Source: Candidatus Cybelea sp.
GTDB taxonomy: Bacteria; Vulcanimicrobiota; Vulcanimicrobiia; Vulcanimicrobiales; Vulcanimicrobiaceae
Assembly (NCBI GenBank): GCA_036489315.1
Contig: DASXFZ010000013.1
Span: 1 to 64,000, forward strand
Direction: 5' to 3'
Length of the DNA stretch: 64,000 bases
Of the stretch, positions 22,451 to 32,106 are shown in pieces (the stretch's first letter is position 1; every line of letters begins with the position of its first letter). Below the pieces are notes generated by a model. The model was not told the DNA's origin. It saw nothing but the letters and a program-made list of their open reading frames with translations, and did not search any database. The position numbers and the translations under genes are program-made.

Positions 22451-23476
22451 ATGAGAGTTGGAAGCGTCCGTTTTCGTAGTTGCGCTCTGGTGCTTTCGGC
22501 AGCATTGGCGGGATGCGGCGGGGCGGGAAGTCTGCCGGCGCAAAACGGCGCGCCGGATGGCAGCCAGATCGCGAGGAGCCACGGCCGCTCCTACATGTCC
22601 CAGCATTTCGCGCGGCAGTGGCTGCTCTACGTTTCCAATAGCAACGGTATCGTGAACGTGTATGAATACTGGCAGCACGCCTTGGTGGGCGTGCTGACGA
22701 ACTTCGAGCAGCCTGCCGGCGCGTGCACCGGGAACTCCGGCGAGGTCTACGTCGTCGACTATCAAGCCAAAACGATCAGTGAGTTTGCGCATGGCGGCAC
22801 GAAGCCGCTCGAGGTTATCCAAGATTCATACCAGCCGCTTGCGTGTTCGGTCGATCTGACCACCGGAGACCTCGCCGTCGCAAACTACGGCGAGACGTAC
22901 GCCAATGGCGGACCTGCGTACGAGGGGGACGGCAACCTCGCGATCTACATTCACGGCAAGGGCAAGCCGACGTATTACGGCACTCGCGACGATCATTTCT
23001 CGGCGTGCGCCTACGACGACCGGGGCGACTTATTAGCGGCCAGCAGTAACGGCTACAGCGGCTATTACTACGGCGACTTCGCCTATCTCCCGAAAAAGAG
23101 CAAGAGCATCATCGCCATGAATCTCCCCGGGCCGAACTCGACCTCGAGTTGGAACTGGGGCTTCGTCGACGGAATCGCGTACGACGGCAAGGACTGGATC
23201 GTAGACGATCACGTTCTGTATCGGTATAAAATAAATATCAAGGCGGAGTACGTCGACACGATCAAGCTCACGGTAGGCTCCGGCGCCGGCGGGATTGCCG
23301 TTTATCGGCGAACGCCGAAGTCACCCGTCACCCAGTTCGTCGGCGCGATCGGCGACTACAGCGAAACGACCGACGTGGGCTATTGGAAGTACCCGGCGGG
23401 CGGCGCACCATACTACGAGATCACCAGCAATCTCGATCAGCCCGACGGCGTCGCAATCAGCCGGCGACAGAAATGA
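22451..23476 (+). CDS. beta-propeller-like lipoprotein, paralogue 1
   Basis: A 341-aa exported protein. ATG 22451 lies 6 nt after AAGGAG and begins a lipoprotein signal with lipobox LAGCGG. The body repeats short units of the type YVSNSNGIVNVY, VYVVDYQAKTISEFAHGG and LAVANYG. These resemble NHL/6-bladed propeller strands with consensus Y-V-x-D/N-x-x-x-N-x-I-x-x-F. The C-terminus has the family mark WKYPAGGAPYYEI. It is the first of three tandem paralogues, each overlapping the next by four bases. Surface or periplasmic ligand binding is likely; no catalytic residues are evident. Confidence 0.8.
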   Translation: MRVGSVRFRSCALVLSAALAGCGGAGSLPAQNGAPDGSQIARSHGRSYMSQHFARQWLLYVSNSNGIVNVYEYWQHALVGVLTNFEQPAGACTGNSGEVYVVDYQAKTISEFAHGGTKPLEVIQDSYQPLACSVDLTTGDLAVANYGETYANGGPAYEGDGNLAIYIHGKGKPTYYGTRDDHFSACAYDDRGDLLAASSNGYSGYYYGDFAYLPKKSKSIIAMNLPGPNSTSSWNWGFVDGIAYDGKDWIVDDHVLYRYKINIKAEYVDTIKLTVGSGAGGIAVYRRTPKSPVTQFVGAIGDYSETTDVGYWKYPAGGAPYYEITSNLDQPDGVAISRRQK

Positions 23477-24510
23477 TGAGCCCCTCAGTGCGTGCGGGCC
23501 TCGTCCTCGCGATCGCCTCTGCGCTGTGCGCGTGCAGCGGTGGTCTTTCCACGGCGCCCTCTGCCGCGGCGATCCCCGGACGTGCGTCGACCTCGGTCGC
23601 GCGATGGTCCAACCTCGCCCATCCCGACCGGCGTCCGTCGTGGATCTCGCCGGAAATAGCCGCCGCGAAATCTCCCTTGCTCTTCGTTTCGGACGCCGGG
23701 ACCGCCGACGTCTACATCTATCGTATGCCCGGGCTCAAGCTGCTGGCGCGGATTACGGGTTTTTCGCAGCCGCAGGGCGAGTGTTCGGATAACAAGGGAA
23801 ACGTCTGGGTGACCGACACCAACGCCGACGCCGTCTACGAGCTCTCCCACAGCGGCCGTCTGGAAAACGTGTTGAAGAGCACCGCCGGCCATCCCGACGC
23901 GTGCGCGTGGGACTCGACGACGGGAAACCTCGCCGTCATGACGCTGTTCAGCGGCAGCGGCAGCAGCGGAGCGGTGGTCGTCTACCGAAAAGGCTCCGGA
24001 ACGCCCGATCAATATGCCAACCCCAAGCAAGTGTACTACAACTTCGGCGGATACCAAGACGGAAATCTCTTTTTTGACGGGCGCGATGCACACGGAAAGT
24101 TTATGCTCTCCGAGTTGCCCAAGGGCGCGAAGGCCGCACATACGATCGTGCTGAGCGGAGGGACGATTTACTTTCCGGGAATGGTCCAGTGGGACGCAAA
24201 CGCAAACGACCTGATCGTTGGGGATCAGGCCTGCGGTCAGACGTATACGAGCTGCCTGTATCAGGTGAACACGGCTTCGAAGACCGGCACGATCGCGGGA
24301 ACCACGGATCTCGAAAGCTCCTCCGGCGGTGAGGTTTGCGATCTGGTTCAGGGGGTGGAGTACGACGGTGAAATTGCGGGGTCGGATAACGACTTTTGCG
24401 GATCGGCGGCCGGCACGACGTACCTGTGGGCGTACCCGGCCGGAGGAGCGCCGACGAACGAGAACGATCACGTGGATACTACTCCCGTTGGGGCGACGAT
24501 CAGCCAATGA
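23473..24510 (+). CDS. beta-propeller-like lipoprotein, paralogue 2
   Basis: A 345-aa exported protein and the middle member of the tandem set. The signal (VRAGLVLAIASALCACSGG) has lipobox ALCAC. Repeats such as LFVSDAGTADVYIYRMPG and VWVTDTNADAVYELSHSG match those of its neighbours, and the C-terminus has LWAYPAGGAPTNEND. Unlike the others it has extra Cys pairs (CGQTYTSC, FCGS) that may form disulfides. The start is ATG 23473 (or 23476), overlapping the previous stop. It has diverged most, so the duplication is not recent. Confidence 0.8.
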   Translation: MMSPSVRAGLVLAIASALCACSGGLSTAPSAAAIPGRASTSVARWSNLAHPDRRPSWISPEIAAAKSPLLFVSDAGTADVYIYRMPGLKLLARITGFSQPQGECSDNKGNVWVTDTNADAVYELSHSGRLENVLKSTAGHPDACAWDSTTGNLAVMTLFSGSGSSGAVVVYRKGSGTPDQYANPKQVYYNFGGYQDGNLFFDGRDAHGKFMLSELPKGAKAAHTIVLSGGTIYFPGMVQWDANANDLIVGDQACGQTYTSCLYQVNTASKTGTIAGTTDLESSSGGEVCDLVQGVEYDGEIAGSDNDFCGSAAGTTYLWAYPAGGAPTNENDHVDTTPVGATISQ

Positions 24511-25475
24511 AAATGCAAAAGTTCATCGCGGCGTCATGCTGCCTGATGGCGGCGAGTTTAGTCTCGTGCGGCGGCGGAGCGCCGGTTGCCGGCAGCGCCC
24601 TGGGCGCCATGACCGAGACACAGCCGCATGCTGCCGGCGGTCGGAGCAAACAAGACTTAATCTACGTTGCCAACGGCAACAATGAAGTGACGGTCTACAG
24701 TTACTCGTCGCAGCAGCTTGTGGGCGTTTTGACCCAGTTTACCAAGCCGGAAGGCGAGTGCGTCGACGGCGAAGGGAACGTCTATATCACCGACGCCTCC
24801 GCGAACCGGATCCTCGAGTTTGCGCACGGCGGAGCGAAGCCGATTAAAACCTACGATGATTCTCCCGACTCACCCTACGCCTGCGCGATCGATCCCGTTT
24901 CCGGCAACCTTGCGGTGGCCAACGACGACGGATCGTCGGGAAACATTGCGATCTGGTCGAAGAGCAGCGGCCAGCGGACGACCTACAGCGACTCCGCACT
25001 CGGTGTTTTTCAGGGCTGCGCCTACGATTCCAACGGAAACCTCTTGGTCACCAACGGCTATCTCGGCTATGCCAATCCGTCGCTCTTTGCGTGGCTTCCG
25101 GAGGGAGGTACCCGGCTGACGAACGTCAAGGTTCCGGGCCCCAATGGGAGTCGGACGTGGCACTACATTTTAGGGATCCAATGGGACGGCAAGTTTTTCG
25201 TACTGGACGACGGCCAGACGATTTATCGGGTACTGCTGATCCACGGTCAAGCGTACTACGTCGGCGATACCGAGTTATACTACGGGAGCGGCCAGTTCGG
25301 ATTCTACAGCAGCAAGAAGGGCTTTCAAGCGACAGTCGTCGTCGGCCCAGGGGATTCCGAGAGTTCCAGTTCGGTTTACTATTGGAACTATCCGGCGGGC
25401 GGCCAACCCGTTACCGAGATATCCCACGGCGTCGACTGGCCGGTAGCCGTGGTCGTGAGCCTAGCCGCGAAGTAG
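24507..25475 (+). CDS. beta-propeller-like lipoprotein, paralogue 3
   Basis: A 322-aa exported protein with a lipoprotein signal (FIAASCCLMAASLVSCGGG). Repeats are YVANGNNEVTVYSYSSQQLV, VYITDASANRILEFAHGG and LAVANDDGSSGNIAIWSK, and the C-terminus has YWNYPAGGQPVTEI. It is closer to paralogue 1 than to paralogue 2: both share EFAHGGxKP and LVGVLTxF. ATG 24507 overlaps the preceding stop codon. The three genes form one translationally coupled unit placed between two parts of the aromatic-CoA gene set. Confidence 0.8.
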   Translation: MKMQKFIAASCCLMAASLVSCGGGAPVAGSALGAMTETQPHAAGGRSKQDLIYVANGNNEVTVYSYSSQQLVGVLTQFTKPEGECVDGEGNVYITDASANRILEFAHGGAKPIKTYDDSPDSPYACAIDPVSGNLAVANDDGSSGNIAIWSKSSGQRTTYSDSALGVFQGCAYDSNGNLLVTNGYLGYANPSLFAWLPEGGTRLTNVKVPGPNGSRTWHYILGIQWDGKFFVLDDGQTIYRVLLIHGQAYYVGDTELYYGSGQFGFYSSKKGFQATVVVGPGDSESSSSVYYWNYPAGGQPVTEISHGVDWPVAVVVSLAAK

Positions 25476-25489
25476 CGCGCTGCAACCCG

Positions 25490-27016
25490 TTAGGCGCCGT
25501 ACCAGCGCAGGCTCGGCCAGATCGCGTCGAGCGGTGCGACGGGATCGCGGCAGAGGTAGATCGGCGACGGGCCTTCGACGATCCATTTGAGCGGTTCGCT
25601 CGAAATCCGCACGAGCCTGACGCTGCGGTAGTAGCGGCGCAAGAGAGCGATGCGCGTCGCCCCGATCGCGATCAGTTCGCGTCCGTCGTAGCCGCGCGTT
25701 CCCCAAAGGTAGTAGTTGTTCTGGCTCGAGATCGCCGGCGGCAATCCGTAGCGCGGCCCGAAAAAGTCGATCGCGCCGGCGTCGGCGTAGGTGTCGGCGT
25801 AGATCGCGGTGCGCGCGCGGACGTTCGGCGGCAGCGCACCGTAAACCGCGGCGACGTCGCTCGCCAAGCGATCCCAGCCAAACTCTTCGGCGAAGACCGG
25901 CTGAATCAGATGCGCGGGCGCGCCGTTGCGTCCGGTCAACCCGAGCGCTTGCGTGTACGAGATTAACGTTTGCACCGGCAGCACCGGCAGCGAGAGCGGC
26001 AGCGAGACGAGCGCGACCGCACCCAGCGCGAGCGAGAGCGCCGTGCGCAGCCACGCTGCGGCGCGTTCGAGCGCGACCGACCCGGCGGCGAGCAGCGCTG
26101 CGTAGATGCCGACGATGTAGTAGCCTTTGGCGGCGAGCGCCACGGCGACGATGAAGACGACGGCGTACGCCACGCCGGCAAAGCGCATCTCTCTGAGCGA
26201 TCCGAGCCTGAACGGCGCGATCGCGCCCGCGAGCCAGAGCGGTGCGGCGAGCGGATTCGTGTAGATCAGCTGCTCGAGGGCAAAGGCTTTCGCGTTGCTC
26301 GCGAGGTCGTAGTACTCGAGCGCGAAACCGTTGGCGAACGCCGGTCGATGCGCCGCATCGCCGCGGATCACCTCAAGGAAGGGCCAGCCGTGCAGCCCCT
26401 GCCACAGCAAATTCGGTAGCAGCAACAGCGCCGCCAGCGCTGCGGCCCCCAGCGCGTACTTCGAGAGCAGCACGTCGCGCCGTCCGGTGAGCAGCAGGCC
26501 GGCGATCGAGGCAACGACGAGCAGCAGCATCGAATACTTTGCATAGGTCCCCAGCGCCACCGTCATCGCCAGCGCGAGCCAAAGAGCAGGCAGCATTCTC
26601 GGCGACGCGCGAAGTATCCGCACGGTGAGATAGATCGTTAGCGTCCAAAAGAAGGGCTCGAACGAAGTCGTCGTCAGCGTCGAGCCGAGCAGCAAGTACG
26701 CCGGCAGCAGCATCGTCGCGACGCCTGCTAGCAACTGCGCGAAGCGCCCACCGCCGAGTTCTTTGGCCAGCAGCGCGCTGAGATAGACGGTTCCGGCGGC
26801 GGCCAGGACCGGCAGCGCGCGCAGCGCGAGCAGTTGATATCCGGCGGGCGCGGAGAGCCAGGCGGCGAGCGCGACGAGCGGCGGCTGATCGACGTAACCC
26901 CAGGCCAGGTGCTTCGAACACGCGATGAAGTAGAGCTCATCGCGGAAGTAGCCGTAGCGCCAGGCGGCCGCGCAGTGCAGCAGCAGCGCCGCACAGAGCA
27001 GGCCCGCCGGAATCAT
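25490..27016 (-). CDS. glycosyltransferase family 39-like membrane protein
   Basis: A 508-aa multi-pass membrane protein of the PMT/ArnT type. These enzymes transfer sugars from polyprenyl-phosphate donors on the outer face of the membrane. The N-terminal motif YFRDELYFIACSKHLAWGY followed by VDQPPLVALAAW is diagnostic, with the Asp-Glu pair in the first periplasmic loop. About ten hydrophobic segments follow (for example LAALLLLPNLL and VVFIVAVALAAKGYYIVGIY), then a soluble C-terminal region. ATG 27016 overlaps the stop of the next gene upstream by four bases, so the pair is coupled. Acceptor and sugar are unknown; lipid carriers or hopanoids are possible but untested. Confidence 0.82.
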   Translation of the reverse strand: MIPAGLLCAALLLHCAAAWRYGYFRDELYFIACSKHLAWGYVDQPPLVALAAWLSAPAGYQLLALRALPVLAAAGTVYLSALLAKELGGGRFAQLLAGVATMLLPAYLLLGSTLTTTSFEPFFWTLTIYLTVRILRASPRMLPALWLALAMTVALGTYAKYSMLLLVVASIAGLLLTGRRDVLLSKYALGAAALAALLLLPNLLWQGLHGWPFLEVIRGDAAHRPAFANGFALEYYDLASNAKAFALEQLIYTNPLAAPLWLAGAIAPFRLGSLREMRFAGVAYAVVFIVAVALAAKGYYIVGIYAALLAAGSVALERAAAWLRTALSLALGAVALVSLPLSLPVLPVQTLISYTQALGLTGRNGAPAHLIQPVFAEEFGWDRLASDVAAVYGALPPNVRARTAIYADTYADAGAIDFFGPRYGLPPAISSQNNYYLWGTRGYDGRELIAIGATRIALLRRYYRSVRLVRISSEPLKWIVEGPSPIYLCRDPVAPLDAIWPSLRWYGA

Positions 27017-28053
27017 GCCGGGCGGCGAGCGAGAATCAGCAGGCTGAGGGCAAACCCGCAGACGCCCGACCAGATCCACGAGCCGAGCGCGATGTTCCAA
27101 TCCCACCAAATTCCGCCGTACGCGGCCGTTCCCAGCAGATAGACGCCGATGTACGTCATCGGAATGGCGGCGGCGAACCAGCGAAAGGCTCGAGTCTTTC
27201 CGCGAACCGGGTGCGGATCGTAGAGGCGCACGAGCGTGTCGGCAAAGAGTCCCGTAATCAAAGACTGCGCGAGCGTGACGGCCAGCAGCGGCGTTTGATT
27301 GGTAAAGGCCGCCGCTGCGGGCAGGTTGCCGAGCAAGAGGATCGCCGTGAACATCCCGGGGCTCGGGTGCATGCGCGAGACCAGCCAGAGCGCGAAACCG
27401 GCAATGAGCGTGCTCTGGAAGATCACGATCAAGACGCCGCTGGCGATCTTGTAGTAGCCGATCGAGAGCGCCGTGAGATAGTCGGGCGTGAAGGGCGCGA
27501 TCGGCGGCGGCGCGTTGGTTTTTCCAGCGGCCGGATCGAAGCCGTACGCGGTGCCGAAGTGCGCCAGGACCAGCCACGTGGCCAGCCCGAGCGCGAGCGG
27601 CAGCTGGCGCCCCAGCGTCAGCGCGCCGCGATCGGCGAGCACCGAGCGGATCGGGGCGCTGGCCAGAAAGAAGATGCCCAGCCCGAGGAACTGATGCGTC
27701 GGGCTCAAGAGCGCGTCGACGCCCTCCTCGATGCCGTAGAGGTGATGCCAGAGCATGTCGCCGAGCCCCGCCCCAACGAAGACCGGGATGCCGACGAGCG
27801 CCAAGCGATAGGGCCGTGGGAAGCTCTCCGCCCAAGCGTAGCCGCGCGCGTGCGCTTGCAGAGCAAAACCGACGAGGATCAGCGCCAAGGCGAGCATTCC
27901 GGAGTAGAAAACGGCGTGGTATGGCGTGAAGAACGTGTCGACCAAAACGTGCCCGTGGGCCCAGGCGTCGAGAAAGAAGCCGGAGGATATCCAGATGCCG
28001 CAGATGCCGACCGCGTAATCGAGCGCGAGGCTTCGCGGGACCGCGTTCTGCAT
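27013..28053 (-). CDS. hypothetical multi-pass membrane protein
   Basis: A 346-aa membrane protein with about eight hydrophobic segments, for instance YSGMLALALILVGFALQA, LALGLATWLVLAHFG, FTAILLLGNLPAAAAF and IPMTYIGVYLLGTAAYGG. Conserved-looking polar marks inside the membrane region include DAWAHGH, TFFTPYH, MLWHHLYGIEEG and SPTHQ; the His-rich set could bind metal. It is coupled to the GT39-like gene. I do not recognise a named family. Its start is divergent from the lipoprotein at 28138. Confidence 0.75.
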   Translation of the reverse strand: MQNAVPRSLALDYAVGICGIWISSGFFLDAWAHGHVLVDTFFTPYHAVFYSGMLALALILVGFALQAHARGYAWAESFPRPYRLALVGIPVFVGAGLGDMLWHHLYGIEEGVDALLSPTHQFLGLGIFFLASAPIRSVLADRGALTLGRQLPLALGLATWLVLAHFGTAYGFDPAAGKTNAPPPIAPFTPDYLTALSIGYYKIASGVLIVIFQSTLIAGFALWLVSRMHPSPGMFTAILLLGNLPAAAAFTNQTPLLAVTLAQSLITGLFADTLVRLYDPHPVRGKTRAFRWFAAAIPMTYIGVYLLGTAAYGGIWWDWNIALGSWIWSGVCGFALSLLILARRPA

Positions 28054-28137
28054 TCCCCGAGCCTTACGAGCCGATGCTTCGAGGTGCCTTCCGTCGAGAG
28101 CAGGTGGCGTCGCGAACGAGTCCGTACGACCTCAAGC

Positions 28138-28551
28138 GTGCTTCATCGCATCGGCGCGTGGTCGTTGACAGTGCTGCTCGTTGGATGTGGGTCGCGGGTA
28201 CCGGAGACGCCCGCAAACGTCACCGTCGGCAGCGCGACGATGCCGACGCCGCCGATCGAGCGCGACGGCGCGCCCCCGAAGATCCTGGCGATGCGATTCT
28301 CTTCGCTCGACGTTCGCCGCGGCGAACGCTGGTCGGGATCGTTCGTGACCGGGACCAACGTCGCGAGCATCGAGGTTCGAACCAACCTCTTTTCAATCAA
28401 CGTGCCGCACATCAAGCCCGGGCGCTTCGCCTTTACGATCCACCTGCTCGATACGCCGCCGATCTTCGTGCGCGCGTACCGCCTGCGCGTGATCGCCCGC
28501 AACAGTCCCGGCAACGCCTATGAAGAGGATCTGCCATTCCGTATCAGATGA
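28138..28551 (+). CDS. small hypothetical lipoprotein
   Basis: A 137-aa exported protein. GTG 28138 begins a signal of the form [19 protein letters not shown] with lipobox LLVGC. The mature part ([21 protein letters not shown], in parts, and [21 protein letters not shown]) looks all-beta, like an Ig-type fold. It overlaps the enoyl-CoA hydratase gene by four bases (ATGA), so it is expressed with the acyl-CoA genes even though it is a surface protein. The start is uncertain; function unknown. Confidence 0.65.
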   Translation: MLHRIGAWSLTVLLVGCGSRVPETPANVTVGSATMPTPPIERDGAPPKILAMRFSSLDVRRGERWSGSFVTGTNVASIEVRTNLFSINVPHIKPGRFAFTIHLLDTPPIFVRAYRLRVIARNSPGNAYEEDLPFRIR

Positions 28552-29336
28552 GCGCCGCGCGAGCGCAGCTCGAAGAGCGCGTGCTGACGATCACGCTCGA
28601 CCGGCCCGCTCGAAAGAACGCGCTGACCTTTGCGCTCTACGGCGAGCTGCGCGAACTCTTTACCTCGCTGCGCGCCGACGCGAGCGTCAAAACGATCGTG
28701 CTGTCGGGGGCGGGCGGCGACTTTTGCTCGGGCGGCGACGTCAACGAAATTATTGGGCCGCTGACGCAATCGACACCCGCGCAGCTCTTGGAGTTCACGC
28801 AGATGACCGGCGACGTCGTGAAAGCGATGCGTGCCTGCCCCCAGCCCATCGTCGCGGCGATCGACGGCACGTGCGCGGGGGCAGGCGCGATCTTGGCGAT
28901 GGCGAGCGACCTGCGCCTGGGCACCGAACGTTCGCGGATCGCGTTTCTCTTCGTGCGCGTGGGGCTGGCGGGATGCGATATGGGCGCCTGCGCGATGCTG
29001 CCGCGCATCATCGGGCTCGGACGCGCGAGCGAGCTCCTGTACACCGGGCGAACGCTGCAAGGCGCGCAAGCCTACGACTGGGGATTCCTCAACGAACTCT
29101 GCACGCCCGACGGATTGGCGGATCGTGCGCGAAAGGTCGCGCAATCGTTGGCCGACGGGCCTACGCTGGCGCACGCGATGACAAAACGGATGCTGCGCGA
29201 GGAGTGGTCGCTGCCCCTGGACGACGCGATCGACGCCGAGGCGCGCGCGCAGGCGACCTGCATGGAGAGCAACGATTTCCGCCGCGCCTACGATGCGTTT
29301 TCCGCCAAGCGTCCCGTGCGTTTCGAAGGCGACTAG
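28548..29336 (+). CDS. enoyl-CoA hydratase/isomerase family protein
   Basis: A crotonase-fold protein of 262 aa acting on acyl-CoA thioesters. The CoA/oxyanion motif is [12 protein letters not shown] and the second oxyanion region is [17 protein letters not shown]. The usual first catalytic Glu region (PEINLG-type) reads [19 protein letters not shown], so the acid/base residue differs from standard crotonase; an Asp lies nearby. The neighbouring acyl-CoA dehydrogenase, CoA ligase and ring oxygenase suggest it hydrates or cleaves a ring-derived CoA ester in aminobenzoate breakdown. It is coupled to the genes on both sides. Confidence 0.88.
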   Translation: MSAARAQLEERVLTITLDRPARKNALTFALYGELRELFTSLRADASVKTIVLSGAGGDFCSGGDVNEIIGPLTQSTPAQLLEFTQMTGDVVKAMRACPQPIVAAIDGTCAGAGAILAMASDLRLGTERSRIAFLFVRVGLAGCDMGACAMLPRIIGLGRASELLYTGRTLQGAQAYDWGFLNELCTPDGLADRARKVAQSLADGPTLAHAMTKRMLREEWSLPLDDAIDAEARAQATCMESNDFRRAYDAFSAKRPVRFEGD

Positions 29337-29338
29337 AC

Positions 29339-30478
29339 GTGCTCGAGCTGCCGCTCTTCGACGAAGAGCACCGCGCCTTTTGCGCCGGACTCGAACGCTG
29401 GCTGGCAACGGCGCCGGTTCGTGAAAACGAGGCGGACGCGGCGCAGAGCTGCCGCGACTGGGTTGGCGCGCTGGCCGGCGGCGGATGGCTGCGCGCGTGC
29501 GTGCCGGGTGCTTACGGCGGCATCCGCGCGGAGCTCGACGTGCGAACGCTCTGTTTGGCGCGCGAACGGCTCGCCTATCACAGTGCGCTGGCCGATTTCG
29601 CGTTTGCGATGCAAGGCTTGGGCGGCGGTCCGGTGGCGCTCTTCGGCAATGCCTCGCTCAAGAAACGCTATCTCCCGGAGATCGTCGCCGGCCGCTGCAT
29701 CGCCGCCTTCGCGCTTTCGGAGTTGGAGGCCGGCTCCGACGTCGCCGCGCTTGCAACGACCGCGACCCGGCGCGCCGGCGAGTACATTCTGGACGGGAAG
29801 AAGACGTGGATCTCCAACGCCGGCATCGCCGATCTCTACATCGTCTTCGCGCGCACCGGCGAACGCGGCGCCAGAGGCCTCAGCGCGTTTGCGGTCGACG
29901 CGGCCGCCGCCGGCGTTCGCGCCGAGGGAAGCATCGAAACGATCTCGCCGCATCCGCTCGGCACGCTGGAGCTCGAGCGCGTCGTCGTTTCGGAATCTGC
30001 CCGCATCGGTGCCGAGGGCGAAGGTTTTAAGGTTGCAATGAGCGTGCTCGACGTCTTTCGCAGCACGGTTGGAGCGGCGGCCAACGGTTTCGCGCGCCGC
30101 GCGCTGGACGAATCGGTGGCGCACGTCAAGCGGCGGCAGCTCTTCGGCGCGCCGCTGAGCGCGCTGCAGCTGACGCAAGCGGCGCTGGCGACGATGGCAA
30201 CCGATCTCGACGCCGCAACGCTGCTCGTCTATCGTGCGGCCTGGAGCAAAGATCGCGGCCGCGCTCGCGTGACCCGCGAGGCTGCGATGGCGAAGTGGTT
30301 CGCAACCGAAGCGGCGGGACGAATCTGCGACCGCGCCGTGCAGCTCTTCGGCGGACGCGGCGTTACGCGCGGCGAGATCGTCGAACGGCTCTACCGCGAC
30401 GTTCGCGCGCTGCGGATCTACGAAGGCGCCAGTGAAATTCAGCAAGTCGTGATCGCCAAAGCGGTCTTGGAAGGGTAA
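29339..30478 (+). CDS. acyl-CoA dehydrogenase
   Basis: An FAD-dependent acyl-CoA dehydrogenase of 379 aa. Visible landmarks are [19 protein letters not shown] (substrate/FAD loop), [19 protein letters not shown], the mid-chain [16 protein letters not shown] helix, [20 protein letters not shown] and the C-terminal [16 protein letters not shown], where the Glu of YEG is the usual catalytic base. The start is GTG at 29339, two bases after the hydratase stop. It probably oxidises a CoA ester from the ring-opening or reduction steps; chain-length preference cannot be read. Confidence 0.92.
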   Translation: MLELPLFDEEHRAFCAGLERWLATAPVRENEADAAQSCRDWVGALAGGGWLRACVPGAYGGIRAELDVRTLCLARERLAYHSALADFAFAMQGLGGGPVALFGNASLKKRYLPEIVAGRCIAAFALSELEAGSDVAALATTATRRAGEYILDGKKTWISNAGIADLYIVFARTGERGARGLSAFAVDAAAAGVRAEGSIETISPHPLGTLELERVVVSESARIGAEGEGFKVAMSVLDVFRSTVGAAANGFARRALDESVAHVKRRQLFGAPLSALQLTQAALATMATDLDAATLLVYRAAWSKDRGRARVTREAAMAKWFATEAAGRICDRAVQLFGGRGVTRGEIVERLYRDVRALRIYEGASEIQQVVIAKAVLEG

Positions 30479-30482
30479 GGTC

Positions 30483-32096
30483 TTGCGCTTCACCGGCCAC
30501 ACGGATACGTTCGCCGAGGACCGGCTGCCGGCGAGTGCCGAGATGCCCGAGCTGCGCTTCGAGCTGCCCGAACTGCGATATCCCCAGCTGCTCAACGCGG
30601 CCACGAACTTATTGGACGAACGCGTCGCCGGGCACGAAGACGCTCGCTGCCTCCTGGCTCCCGGCGGCCTTTGCTGGAGCTACGGCGAACTGCTGGCGAC
30701 CGCGAACCGCATCGCGGGCGTGCTTGTCGACGAGATGGGCCTCGAGCCGGGGAATCGCGTGCTGCTGCGCGCCCCGAACACGCCGATGCTCGCGGCCTGC
30801 TGGTACGCAGTGCTCAAGGCCGGCGGAATCGCCGTCACGACGATGCCGCTCTATCGCGCGAACGAGCTGCGTTTCATGATGGAAAAGGCGCAGGTCAAAC
30901 ACGCGCTCTGCGACGTGCGGCTGCGCGCCGACTTGGAGAGCGCCTGCAGCAGCTACGGCGGCGTGCGAACCCTCTACTTCGGCGAGGGCGTGCACCCCAT
31001 CGCGTCGCTCGAGCAGCGGATGCGCACGAAGCCGGCCACGTTTGCCAACGTCGAGACGGCGGCCCAAGACGTCGCGATCATCGCCTTCACTTCGGGAACG
31101 ACGGGCACGCCGAAGGCCGCGATGCACTATCATCGCGACTTGGTGGCCTGCTGCGACGGTTACGGAACGCGCGTGCTGCAGCCGCGCGCGAGCGATCTCT
31201 TTTGCGGAAGCCCGCCGCTGGCGTTCACGTTCGGGCTCGGCGGCATACTGCTCTTTCCGGTCTACGCCGGCGCGGCGGCGCTTTTGCTCGAAAAGGCCGG
31301 CCCGGCCGAACTGCTCGAGGCGATCTCGACGCACGGCGTAACGACGCTCTTTACCGCGCCGGTCGCGTACCGTGCGATGGCGGCTCGAGCGCACGAGTTC
31401 GATCTCTCGAGCCTGCGAACGTGCGTCTCCGCCGGCGAAACGCTGCCGCGCGCCGTGTGGGAGCAGTGGCACGAACAGACGGGCATCGCGATCCTCGACG
31501 GCATCGGCAGCACCGAGATGCTGCACATCTTCGTCGGCTGCTCGCAAGACGAGGTTCGCGCCGGATCGACGGGGCGCGCCGTCCCGGGTTACGTTGCCGA
31601 GATCCACGACGAGGATGGAAACCCGGTGCCGGATGGGACGATCGGCCGGCTCGCCGTTAAAGGCCCCACGGGCTGCAAGTATCTGCAAGACGAGCGCCAG
31701 CAGATCTACGTTCAGCACGGCTGGAACTATCCGGGCGACGCCTACCGCCGCGATGCCGACGGATACTTCTGGTACGTCGCGCGCACCGACGACATGATCG
31801 TTTCCTCAGGCTACAATATCTCCGGCCCCGAGGTCGAACAGGCGCTCATCGCGCACGCCCACGTCAAGGAGATCGCCGTCGTCGCCAAGCGCGATCCGGC
31901 CCGAGAGACTAACGTCGTCAAAGCGTTCATCGTCCTCGTCGACGGATGCCCGCCTACCGACGCCAAGGCCGACGAGCTTCGCGAGTTCTGCAAAATGCAG
32001 ATTGCGCCGTTTAAGGCGCCGCGCGAGATCGAGTTCGTCAGCGAGCTTCCGCGCACCGAGACTGGGAAGCTGCAGCGCTACAAACTGCGTAGCTGA
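30483..32096 (+). CDS. benzoate/2-aminobenzoate-CoA ligase family protein
   Basis: An AMP-forming acyl-CoA synthetase of 537 aa. The P-loop is FTSGTTGTPKAAM from residue 202, the adenylate motif is GIGSTEMLHIF, and YFWYVARTDDMIVSSGYNISGPEVE (split as two motifs around DDMI) precedes the catalytic Lys region TETGKLQRY. The N-terminus (HTDTFAEDRLP, FELPELRYPQLLNAATNLLD) is the type seen in aminobenzoate- and benzoate-CoA ligases. It would make the CoA ester that the flavin monooxygenase/reductase then attacks. TTG 30483 is chosen because it keeps this conserved N-terminus and has AAGG just before it. Confidence 0.88.
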   Translation: MRFTGHTDTFAEDRLPASAEMPELRFELPELRYPQLLNAATNLLDERVAGHEDARCLLAPGGLCWSYGELLATANRIAGVLVDEMGLEPGNRVLLRAPNTPMLAACWYAVLKAGGIAVTTMPLYRANELRFMMEKAQVKHALCDVRLRADLESACSSYGGVRTLYFGEGVHPIASLEQRMRTKPATFANVETAAQDVAIIAFTSGTTGTPKAAMHYHRDLVACCDGYGTRVLQPRASDLFCGSPPLAFTFGLGGILLFPVYAGAAALLLEKAGPAELLEAISTHGVTTLFTAPVAYRAMAARAHEFDLSSLRTCVSAGETLPRAVWEQWHEQTGIAILDGIGSTEMLHIFVGCSQDEVRAGSTGRAVPGYVAEIHDEDGNPVPDGTIGRLAVKGPTGCKYLQDERQQIYVQHGWNYPGDAYRRDADGYFWYVARTDDMIVSSGYNISGPEVEQALIAHAHVKEIAVVAKRDPARETNVVKAFIVLVDGCPPTDAKADELREFCKMQIAPFKAPREIEFVSELPRTETGKLQRYKLRS

Positions 32097-32106
32097 GCCT
32101 CACTAG

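Noticed and set aside
25490-27835. Single 781-aa minus-strand frame covering the GT39-like gene and beyond
   Set aside because: The N-terminal third is a shadow of the 27013-28053 membrane-protein gene; the natural start is ATG 27016 with an ATGA junction.
27211-28551. 446-aa plus-strand frame ending in the small lipoprotein
   Set aside because: Most of it is antisense to 27013-28053 and Arg/Glu-rich; only the part from GTG 28138 looks like a real exported protein.
28520-30478. 652-aa frame reading through the hydratase into the acyl-CoA dehydrogenase
   Set aside because: The first part is an alternative frame of the enoyl-CoA hydratase; the dehydrogenase proper starts at GTG 29339. Not a true fusion.
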